Origin: Aquilaria yunnanensis | Lineage: Eukaryota > Streptophyta > Magnoliopsida > Malvales > Thymelaeaceae | Reading direction: 5' to 3' | Assembly (NCBI GenBank): GCA_039654915.1 | Contig: CM077597.1 | Location: forward strand, 85,624,001 to 85,688,000 | Length of the DNA stretch: 64,000 nt | Translations under genes and position numbers: made by a program | Part shown: positions 53,798 through 64,000 of the stretch, piece by piece | Position numbering within the stretch: the stretch's first letter is position 1 | Layout of the letters: every line of letters begins with the position of its first letter | The notes under the pieces: model-generated | Told to the model about the DNA's origin: nothing | Databases searched by the model: none | Seen by the model: only the letters and a program-made list of their open reading frames with translations

Positions 53798-56357
53798 TGT
53801 GACGGCTCTCCTAGTTAATGACGGGTTTTAACCAAGTAAGTATTATTTTTTTAGTTTATTTAATTTTTTTTTAAATTAATTACCTCAAGTTGGCACCTTG
53901 TTAAGCAAGAAAGACAAGCTTAGATAAGTAAGTGAGTTCTTAAGTATAGTTTGGCACCTAAAGGTCAAAAAGGGGCAATTTTGATGAAATTAGGGTCATG
54001 TAAGGAATTTGGCCTAGTTAAGTCAAGACCATTAGTTATCCTAGCTATTAGAACTGTCTTTGAAGGAAAATAGTAAAAAGTTTCACTAAGTGTTTAATTG
54101 AGTCATTTATGTCTTAAGTGACTTAAGTGTCCAAGAGGACTAGTGCAAGAGGCTCTTGGGCATCTTTAGGACAAAGGAAAAGGCAGTTTTGGGTGAGTGT
54201 TTGGTGACCAGAGTAAAATAAATGAGAACTTGAGGGTCAAGAAGCAAGAAAACAAGAAGTATGCCTTAGTGAGGGAGTTAGGATATTTTTTAGGTTAGTT
54301 GACTTCCTTTACCATTTTCTTTCTTTCCTAAAATTTGTAGCTTTCTCTTCCGACTAGAATTTTTGCTCCAAAGCTCCCCAATTCTACAAATTCCCATTGA
54401 ATTTGAAGACCCCAAGGTGATTACAAGATGCTTCAAGCTCCATTTTGGTGTTCTTGCTTCAATCTAGCTCTTTGATGCTTGTTTTGGACTTGAAACCTTA
54501 CATAAGGTTATTGGTTTTATTTGGGCTGGTCCTAAGTTATTCCCATAGCTAGAAAGAGTTTTGATTTGAGGTTCTTGGTGCCATATCACATTGGTTTTAG
54601 GATTGGAACTCAAGAGAGCTTGGTTGAGCTAAAAAAAGCATGTACTTCGATTCTTGCTTCGTGGCTAAGTTTGAGGTAAGGGTTCAAGTTAATTTAGCTT
54701 AAATAATACATAGAAATATAATGTTATGTGTGGCAATGAAGTAAAAACAAGACCAATGTGAATCGGACTTGGGATGAGAGAGATTGTGCAAGTTTTGTGC
54801 AAGTTCACACGCTGTTGCACAATGCTGTAAATGCATTGGCGATGCGAATTGGACATGCGTCGCCATTAGGCATCATAATTTCCCAAGTGTCAATGCCTTT
54901 GGTGACGCGTCACTGACAGCACCTCCAAGGCATTAGTCACTCAAGCTCGGGGCATCCTAAGAATGTCTCAAACTCTAGGTTATCATCCCTATGCTAATTT
55001 AAGACATTCTGTAGCCTTGGTTGGGTCTTAGACTCATTCCTAAGTTAAGAATTATGCATTATTTAAGAGGTAGCTAAGTAGGGTGGTTAAGTTAGAGCTA
55101 AGTAGAGTGGCAAAGGGCTAAAAGTGCTCAAGTTGTCAAGTGGGCATTAAGGGGGATTAGGTCGGTTTCAGAGGCTACATTGGCCTAGAAGAAAAAGTCT
55201 CAAACCTAGGAGAACTGAATAAGGAACCTAAGAAAATCCAAACCGAACCATTTGGTTTGGTAAGTGAGCCACTAAGGAGCTCTAAGCCAAACTCTAAGGG
55301 TTTGGCTAATTAAACCACATAAGATGGTTACCCTATACAATAAATTAAGGGTAAGGCGGGTAAGTTTGAGAGGAGGTGACGAGCTACTCTAGGACCCATA
55401 AGTGGGACTTAAGGGAGGTAAAGTATTCGGGATATGAGGGCCAATGTCTCAAGTATCTCTACCGTTTGGGCTCATGGCAAGTATAAGGCACTTATTGTGC
55501 AAGAAGTCCCAAGGATTGTGTGAATTACATATCATACATTCATGCATATCTTACATGTTGTTGCCTTGAGTTGCACGTTGGTTGGCTACTTGATTGTTTG
55601 TTTGTCATGATTGCATGTTGGTTTGCTGCTATCTTCTTTGCAGGTACCCCAAGGGACCCCTACTAAGTCCATTCATGTACTCACTCCCTTAAGTTTGTTT
55701 TGTAGGTTTTAACATCGGGCCTAACAACTAGTGGATAGTTGTGAGCTAAGCTTTCTCTTTTTGTAGGTATTCTTTCTCTAGACTCCTTGTGATTCTAAGT
55801 TTACTTGTGGACTAAGCTACGTACTGACTAAGTTCTATGCCTTTACAGTGTAGAGGCTAAGTGGTGCACAAGGACTAAGAAAGGGCTTGCACTTGGAGCT
55901 TTGATAGCTCAAAGGTAGGGCTCAAATAAAGGATCTTAGTTAGGTTTTTGTCTCATGTATATAGTACCTTTTGTACTAAGGTGTTGCCTCTATTAGGATA
56001 CATTGTGGTGTAAAACCATTGAGTTACTTTTGGGTGCATCCTAGCATTGTTAAATGTGAGCAGACTATTACTTAAAGTTGAAGTAACTAACATTTCCCTG
56101 TCTTGGCACGATTTAAGCATGTTTTAAATGAAACGCTCGAGCAATGTTTTTAACAAAATAGTTTACTTATTTATTTACATTGCCAGGACAAAAGCATGCA
56201 TATCTTTTGCAGGGTAGGCTAAAAAAGTAGTTGCATGTAAATTATTTTAAATTATACTGGCAAGTAATTGTTAGCCAATAGTAACTAAGTGAGATTCATA
56301 GTCCTTAAGGGCCTACAAGCCAAGAAATATAGGGCGTTAGGACCCCGTTCCGCAATA
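53798..56357 (+). mobile_element. Tekay-type solo LTR with intact target duplication
   Basis: Begins TGTGACGGCTCTCCTAG, like TekA and without the TekB extension, and ends GTTCCGCAATA. The duplication GTTAT flanks it (53793-53797 and 56358-56362). It is 2560 bp and well diverged. The terminal CA has become TA. The palindrome module (about 54835-54930) is decayed. Confidence 0.85.
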
Positions 56358-56362
56358 GTTAT

Positions 56363-58340
56363 AAATTACAGGTACATAATTATGATAAGAGCCATAATAT
56401 AATTACTCAGCTCTAAAATTTAAAAGACTGTAGAACTTAATTATAAATGGGTAAAATTTCAACAACTAAATAGTTGAAATTAGAAATTAATTAGGAATTT
56501 CAATACTTGATTGCTAAAATTTGGAAACTAAGGGACTTATGTATTCATAATAACTTTAAATTGCCGAGAATAGGCTTGTAATTAGTAATTAATTTAAAAT
56601 TTTAATAAATTCTACTAAAAAATAACAATACATCAAAACCTTTCATACTTTAGAATGTACGCCTGGGTTCTTAGTAGACTAGGTCATGTAAGGGGAGAAA
56701 CGGCTGTCTTCAGGATCCACAATGTGGTTGGTGCAATACTTAGTCACCACATGGTAGCCGGCCATTCGATTCATTAGCCACAATGTTGCAAACTTCCACT
56801 TTACAAGTGGCACCTACATAGTGGCCAGCCACTCTAGTTCTACACCAGCATGTGCCTCATGCGTATGGGGCTAGCACATGATCAACCTAGCCATAAGCTA
56901 GCATTTAGGGGTGGACGTTTCAGACACATTTCATTCTTGTCCAAAACATCATTGTACAAACCCACAGATGGGTCCCAACCCTGATTCCATCATAACGGTG
57001 GAGAGTTATTGTACAATGACCTTATTGATTCGGAGTTGATATTCGCCCAACTAGCACGAAACTACCTACAGGCTCAGGTCCTTCAACATAACCACTTTGT
57101 TGTGCCATCGTCCGATGACAAGCAAACTGAGGATGGCTTGCTAAACCCTAAAGGCCCATCTTTAATATAGGAGCTATGGGATAGACCTTGGCACTCATGG
57201 TCGCAGATCCCTCAACTCAACAGGGGGCGCATATGCCCTAAGCACACGAAATATAAGAGCATCTAACTTCACAAATTAAATACTTTTTTAATTAACCAAC
57301 ATAATTATCATGATATAATTTTCATTATAGGTTTTTTAAATTGACTATGTATCATTTCAGGAGTATTGTCAGTGAGACTTATAGGACTTGGCCAGATTTG
57401 CTACCTCATCTTCCAGTATACCTAGAGTTCCTTGAGGAACTGAGTTTATTATTAGAAGAAAGAGTTAGTGCAAAAGATCTTGCACTTCTCCAGAAACACT
57501 GACTATACCCACCTATGGCTACACTTGCTTCTCAGCATGAAATGTATTTATGTCGTTAACTGTGTGACCAATGGTAGAATGAAAGCTGGAAAAGGTGGCC
57601 CAAAGTTGGTTCCCCTACCAAGCATGCAGCCAACTCCCTAAGAGCCATATAGAAGCACACCACGGGCTTCATTTCTAGCATGATGCACTGGGATCAGATG
57701 ATAAAAACTAATCTTTAGTACAACTTATTTTATTTCTTCCAAAATACATACAAAATTGCTTCATTTATTAATGCACTTTAAATTAGTGTAGATGAAAGTA
57801 CAAATTGAAGAAGACTTCATGTTTAAGGAGTGGTGGACCAGGCTGCATACATGAAAAAAGACTTATTAGCTAGACGATTCGGTCGCATGTCAACTCAGGT
57901 AATGGTTTCTAATTTTTATTCTCAAAGCTACAAGTATCTTATATGAGAATTTTTGTAAACTCTATTTTTTTATATTTTAGAACGCATACATTGAGTAGAT
58001 CACCTAGAAGTACTCAAAATGATAAGACTATCTCTAGTTTGATGACAATGCATAGTGCAAGTTAGCTAGCCTGCCAAGGAAGTGTAGCATACCAGTTCTT
58101 CCACCTCTCTTTGTAGATCTTAATAGTTTTGGCTCATGCCAAGTAATTTTTCCTTCCCAACTTCATTATGGGCCATACATTAATGGCCAATTAGCTGAGA
58201 TTGCTCAACTGAGGGCAAAGAATGATGACTTGCACTACCAATTCCCTTGGTTTTAGGCTAAGGTTTAGGAAGAGACGAAGCACTAAACCAAGGCTACAAT
58301 TAGTGACATTATTTAGCAGTTGGTATAGTGTGAGTTTATG
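56363..58340 (+). pseudogene. Second CACTA TNP1-type remnant
   Basis: Blocks at about 57530-57700, 57790-57880, 57985-58050 and 58190-58260 match 14040-14970 in order. The sequences around TGTGTGACCAATGG, GATGCACTGGGATCA and GGCTGAGATTGTTCAACT recur with changes. About 56640-57240 may be its N-terminal part but is too decayed to read. Several stops are present and no open frame remains. The orientation is plus. Bases 56363-56640 show nothing recognisable. Confidence 0.55.
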
Positions 58341-61300
58341 ATTATGGAAGAATCTTCATTAACAAAAAATTATCACATAGGTATTTCTATATGTAATTGT
58401 CGCTGTTTCATTACTATATTTACAATGATTGTAATCATTAGAGGAATGCCCTAATTCTGTGATTATTTTTGTCTATGCCTAGATATTTCGAACCTTTTAA
58501 TGCAATAATTTTGATTATAGCAATTTTTTTTCCTTACAATTCTGCTATGCTTGTGGGCATAAAAAAAATGCTAATTTGTTATAGTGTGTGGCTGACGATG
58601 TATGAACTATTGTTAACTATTTTCAATTTTTTCATTTTTAAGTTAACAAAGTCTCTTTTAACATGTCAAAGATAGTTTCTTCACCCAAGACAATTATGGG
58701 GATAAACCATTCAAATAACTTAAGGTTTTTCTTGGTTCATATGATTTTATTGATATCAAAGCTCTTTAATGGTTTTTCTTTTTTCCTTGCTGTGTGTGTT
58801 AGCTAACCAACATTCTTTGATTTCTTTTTTGTTACACTAGAAATCATCATTTAGAATTTTTTCATATATCTTGAATGGCTCTTTTGTAACATTACATTGG
58901 AAGTACAAAATGCTTATATCAGGTTAACCCATAGACCTTACTTCCTTTAGTTGTTTAAATGTTTGACATTTTTCATAAGTTGTGGAATTCACATTATAAA
59001 CTAGATGAAAGACTTGTTCCACAAACTCTCTAATTCATCTCAATACCTTTTTGTGTTTAGAATTTGAAAGGTTGAAAAAAAAGGCTTGAGCAGCTCTGTA
59101 ACTGGCTCGTGAAGGAGTATTTCTATGTTTTGTCTCCAAGAAGCCTATTCTTATATCTCTATCTTTGCTAAACCTTCCCTCTTAACCTCACCATTTTGAT
59201 GATCAATAGTTTCTGTGTTTCTTAAGGTTTTAAAGGCTTTACAGGTTTTTCTTTTAGTTTGAAAAATTCATCTTTTAGGTATATGGATATCACTCCACTT
59301 TATTAGCTTTAGATGGCATGGCTACATGAATTTTATTAGCTAGCTTGTAATAGTAGTTTTTTTTTCTTGTATCAAAGTCTAGTGCTTTTGGTTTTATTGA
59401 TATAGTCATAACTTTGTAATAGCTATAAACTAGTGCCAAACTAGTGCCAAACTTTGGGAACCTTGAAGCATATAAAAAATAGATGTTGTATATAGTTTTT
59501 GTAGATAAAACTTTCATGACATGTTGGATCTTTAAAGATAGTAGTAAAATTTGGATGATAATTGAAGTAAATAGGACAATCATATAGGTTTGATTCTACC
59601 ATGCCACGCAAATAGTTAAAGAATATGTTTTGCTTGCAATCATAGAATTGTTTAAGTGATTTCTAATTAAGGGTTTCAAAGCAATCTAAACCAATCCAAG
59701 AAGCAAGTAATTGCAATGGTTACCAAGATAATCCATGATCAAAGTTATGCAAAAACATTTCTATATCTGTTAGGTAAAAACTTTTTTATATATTAATTAT
59801 CTCAAAGTTACAAACCTAAATTTTTAATGAATTTATTTAGACTTCTGACTTTCTAGACACATTTTTTAATCATTAACACTAACAATTTTAACTACTTGGA
59901 TTTTCCATTAGGTGCAAAGATGAAGGGAAGTGGTTCTTGGAGGATTGTGATTGACCAAGTAAGAAAAAAACCTAAAAACTAGAAGGCAATGATATTATTT
60001 GTAAAAGACAGGCCTATGCTTCTGAAATCATGCATTTCTAGTATACCCCTGTACTTTCTTTCCTTATTCAAGGCTATGTTGAGAATAGTAAACATTCTTG
60101 ATGAAAATTTTTTCTAGGGTGGCTTCAGGGATGGTAGGAAAATTTGTTGCGTAAGTTAGGAAAAGGTGGTAATCACAGAAATTTAAGGGTTTAGCATGGG
60201 TAGTCTTAGGGGAGGAATGTAGCTTTACTATGTAAATGGATTTGGCAATTTAAGGTGGAGAATAAGTATGAACTATTGTGGAAATAAGCGATTAAGTCAA
60301 TATATGTGGAAGATGGGGCTTCGCAAAGAGAAGTGTTGGGTAGTAGAGGAGAGTTGGTTTGAAGAGAGATTTTAAAAGTGAAAAATGAGTTTTAAATGGT
60401 TGGGATTGATGTAGATAGATGCTGGAGTTAGAATCTAAAGGTAGAAACCCGAATGCTCTTTTGAAACCCGAGCTCTGCCTTATTCGAGCATTCGATCTGT
60501 GAAATCTAACACCACTATCCCTCTCCCGTCTTGCCGGAGGCTACCTAGTTATCATTAGCGCCACAATTGCAAAGACGATTGAAGGCCATCATTCCTCATT
60601 ATCTCACCGCTGCTGAAGTTGTTCAAGAAAATCTCTCCTATGCGAAGTTGATTTCTCTTCCCCTAAATCAGCTGAATCTCTTGTCCCCATTTTTTCCTAT
60701 AGGTATATGCCTCTTTCTAGTTATTGTTAATTGAATTGACATGAATAGACCACCAGATCAAAGCCCTAATGATAGGACCAGAGGCTTGTTTATCATAGTA
60801 GAGCTAGAGATAAACAAACTTGCATTTTTTGTTTTGAAAGTGGAGAAATGAGTGTTTTAATCACTATTGTTTTTCATTTTGAGCAATTCAATTCCCAAAG
60901 TTACCAATAATATACGAATGAGTCAAAAAGTTAGCATTTAACAGTAGTTATGTGCCAACTCAGCTTTTCCATTTGCTTCGTAGCAAGATATCTAAATTAG
61001 GACTTAAAGAACTAACGATTTCATAGTTTTAGGACTACTTTGGCAAGCTAATGAATTTTAGGACTAAATTGGAAAAATTTGTAAAGTTTTATGACTGAAT
61101 AATATCTTATCCCAACACAAAAAGTTGATTTGGAAGCTCAGTTAAGATTGTGAATTTATGGTTAAATTTCTAGTGCAATATATGGATGAAAATAACTTGG
61201 TGAGAAGTAGGAGTTTGAGTTACTACTGGAATGGATGGGCCAGAAAAAAGGTAATTTTTTTTTCTAGAAAGCCGTCTAGGACAGAGTCAATATCTCTTTG

Positions 61301-62683
61301 CATGTTGGATTCTAGACCTAGACTTAGATATCTAGGATTGGCTTCTAGTTAAGAAGGTGGGTGTTTTCGTAAGTAGCTAGTAGCGCAGCATTGTTTTAAA
61401 ACTTTTGTGATGCTTGTTTCTTGAAACAGCTTCTTGTATGATTATTTGCTTAGTTGCTTGCTAGCTTTATTAATGAAGTTTATTTTTGATAAAAGAAAAT
61501 TGTGTCATGTTTTCAATTTGCATTTTATTATCGGGTTTAGTTTTAATTTATTTTATTGCCCATCTTATCTTAATCAATAAATTAATTCCTCATCTAGATT
61601 ATTTTTTGCCTTAGATTTCTGGTGTACGAATGTCTGGCCTTGACAAATTCAAATCAAATTGGGTGGAACCTACTCTGAGGGAAATGTGCTCTTGGCATTT
61701 GTCTGCGCTTTATTTACAAAACTCAAACATTGTACATACTGTGATATTTTTTTCATGCTCACCTATAATGACTATAACTTTTTTGCTATCAAAACTAAAA
61801 CACAGTTGCAAACTCTAGTTCCCTCAAACCTTAGAAATCATAACCTGTTTATAGATCTACAAAACCTAACCTAGATTAAAATAGGAAAACTAAATCCTTA
61901 ACAAAACCTAAACCCAATCCTAAAACAAATTGGATTACTAACAACTTTGAATCTTTTTTTTTTTTAAATTTCAGCAAATCATCCCAACAGAACACAACCT
62001 CCTAACCCACCAAATAATTGAACTCAGCCACAAGTAGATCAAACTTATTGTATAATCAATAAATTTGCTAGTGAAATCACACACACAAATATGAATAGTG
62101 AACCCACTAAACATTCTAAACTAGCATTACAAGAGGATGGGGCTAAAGCAATGATGCATAGTTACAATTAAAATTTAGGCAAAAAAGAATCATTGTGAAA
62201 TTGATGCTTTAATATGGGCTAACCAATCAATGAGAAGTTCTGTAATAATTTTTTGATGATGGCATTTTTTATGATAAAAAATCATCACAAACTGCAATGA
62301 TTCTGCTACCAACAATTTAAATCATCTCAAACCCAAGGGTGGGGAATTAAGGGGCCAAAAATTATGACACATGTGCTACGATTTATATCATAGTAGCTTA
62401 CGGAGCAAAATCATAGCAACATCTGCTACCATTTTGCCATGAAACATAAATGAAATACTATAAACATAAAAACAAAATATTTTATCATTTAATTGGTTTT
62501 TAGTTTGAGAGACACTTATGAAAATTCTTAGTAAATGATTCTTTAAAGACACTTTTAATACTACATAAAAATTCAGGGTGAAAATCCAAATATGGTCTCC
62601 TTATTTTAATGATCATCCTAAAGTAGTCCCTTACCTCCAAAAGTGTCTCTTAAAGTCCACTAACTCCTTTATCATGTCCTATT
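58341..62683. other. AT-rich intergenic stretch
   Basis: No gene, RNA or element boundary is convincing. Open frames up to 97 codons (for example 59290-59583 minus) have no domains. A GC-richer patch lies at about 60460-60680. The sequence near 61440-61500 (TTTATTAATGAAGTTTATTT) resembles a LINE 3' end but has no coding support. Confidence 0.5.
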
Positions 62684-63498
62684 CACTACAAGGATGAAGA
62701 TTATTTGCTACGTTAGATTCCTACGAAAAAAAGCACAGGAAAATTATTCGCCAAAAAATGGTCAGACAAAAAATTATGTCCAACGGTTTTCAGTCAATAA
62801 ATTTGTGACATTTAAAACCGTAGGACAATTGTCAGAGTATGGTGGCGGGAATTTATGGCGCCAACTTATTCGACGCTTTTGATGTGAATTAAATCAGTAG
62901 GAACCACATATGCAGGAAAAGGGTCAGAAATATAATCCTACGCTTTTCCTGCATTTTTTTTATCCTACGGTTTTGAGAAAAAAAAGTAATAGGCATCTTA
63001 AAAATGTGGGAATTTTAATCCTTCAATTTTCCTATAGTTTAGATTTCCTACATTTTTTTGACGGGAATTACTACAAATTTCACACATTTTTCTTGCAGTT
63101 TAACTTTTCATATATATCCTACGATATTGCTACAGATTTTGCTAATAAATATCTTCCTTCCTCTTCCCTATGTCTCTACTACTATTTCGGCATCATTTTT
63201 CACTTCGGTTCAACACCTTCTTCAGCTCAATCGAGGTATTTAAAATTAATTTTGAAGTTAGTGATTTAAATGGTAATTATTTAATTTTTATAAGATATAG
63301 TTATGTTGTTGTAGGTAGCTGACTTATCACAGCATGTTATTGCATAGTAAGTATTTATTTATTTTACCTTAGATTCTCCATCCATGATTTTGTTGATGAC
63401 AAATATAATATTGGTCCGATTCAGATTGTGGGGAAACAATATGTATTGGATTAAGTTATATTTGTAATTAACATAATCATGGATTGTCCAAGTTGGAC
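62684..63498 (+). mobile_element. CACTA element, 5' end
   Basis: Starts CACTACAAGGATGAAG at 62684, followed by many CCTACG-TTTT and AAAACCGTAGGA motifs on both strands to about 63130. A leader-like stretch (about 63145-63235) ends at a GAGGTATTT donor-like site. This mirrors 1731-2400. The element is cut at 63499 by a TekB LTR and continues beyond the window, so its coding part is not seen. Confidence 0.7.
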
Positions 63499-64000
63499 TG
63501 TAAAGGCTCTCCTAGTATTTCCTCTACATAAAATGTCGAGGTAAGTGAACCCCAAGTGTGACGGCTTTCCTAGTCGATTAATCAAGTAAGTGTTTATTTA
63601 CTTTGATTAAGTGTTTATTAAATTAAGTACCTCAAGTTAGCGCCTTGTTAAGCAAGTAAGATAAGCTTAATTAAGTTAAGTGAGTTCCTAAGTGTGATTT
63701 GGCATAGTTAAGTCAAGACCATTAGTTATTCTAGCTTTTAGAATCATCTTAGTAAGCTTTGACAATTTGTGGCACTAAGTGTGTTTTTGGGCCATTTGAA
63801 TCTTAAGTGGCTAAAGTGTTCAAGAAAATTAAGTTTGGGAATCTTTTAGTATCCTTTAGAACAAATAAAAGTGGTTTTGAGTGAGGGTTTGGTGAGCTAT
63901 TTGAAGCTTTTGAAAGCTAGTGGACTTAGGTGCAAGGAGAAGGAAAAGTTGACTTGTTTACATATATGCAAGTCTTCTTCTTCCTTAGTCATTTGCAACT
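63499..64000 (+). mobile_element. TekB LTR, cut by the window end
   Basis: TGTAAAGGCTCTCCTAG and then a close match to the reverse complement of the TekB-1 end. It is collinear to base 64000 with few differences, so a recent insertion. Whether it is a solo LTR or a full element cannot be told. Confidence 0.85.

Noticed and set aside
61300..61500. LINE-like 3' end.
   Set aside because: Only a short A/T-rich resemblance, with no reverse transcriptase sequence, poly-A tail or target duplication that I could find.
62910..63269. A 119-codon open frame.
   Set aside because: It runs through CACTA subterminal repeats and is Phe/Tyr/Ile-rich because of the T-rich repeats.

Overview
This is flowering-plant nuclear DNA made almost entirely of nested transposable elements; I find no intact host protein-coding gene, rRNA or tRNA gene. 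The evidence is Ty3/gypsy elements of two plant lineages (Tekay/Del-type chromovirus and Tat/Retand-type), remnants of CACTA (En/Spm) DNA transposons, one mariner/Stowaway-like MITE, long LTRs, an initiator-Met-tRNA primer site and AT-rich intergenic DNA. The species cannot be fixed from this window.

Layout. 1-15658: CACTA remnants (TNP2-type transposase C-terminus, a 72-bp tandem array, a TNP1-type gene, and a 3' terminus at 15658). A near-intact, very young Tekay-type element, here called TekA (3892-13847, minus strand, TSD ATTTT), is inserted in a TNP1 exon. It has one uninterrupted gag-pol frame and two 2531-bp LTRs with only four differences seen. 16157-39501: Tat1, an old Tat element (plus strand). 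Its 5' LTR holds a solo LTR of a TekA relative (TekB-1, TSD CTATA) that itself holds a second solo LTR (TekB-2, TSD TGCGT). Its pol is interrupted by a complete second Tat element, Tat2 (24864-35456, TSD GTAAG). 39502-41253: a truncated TekB LTR joining the broken Tat1 to the 5'-truncated Tat3 (41254-46987). 46988-64000: AT-rich DNA with a truncated TekB LTR (48029-50702), a MITE (50839-51074), a solo LTR (53798-56357, TSD GTTAT), a second TNP1 remnant (about 56640-58340), a CACTA 5' terminus (62684) and a TekB LTR running off the window (63499).

How the parts work together. TekA carries all the parts for its own copying: protease, reverse transcriptase, RNase H, integrase and a chromodomain-like tail. 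The Tat elements have broken gag-pol genes, but all three keep an antisense gene between pol and the 3' LTR. In Tat2 and Tat3 this antisense gene has its own TATA box and three GT-AG introns at matching positions; in Tat2 it is broken only by one frameshift in a G run. The antisense gene is the most interesting object in the window. Extra antisense ORFs are known in Tat-lineage elements, so the novelty lies in the spliced structure and in its better preservation than gag-pol. Other notable signals are a CpG-dense array of 18-bp palindromes in the Tekay-type LTRs, a leader hairpin and G-box shared by the three Tat LTRs, and a gag start codon inside the Tat LTR so that the primer-binding site is translated.
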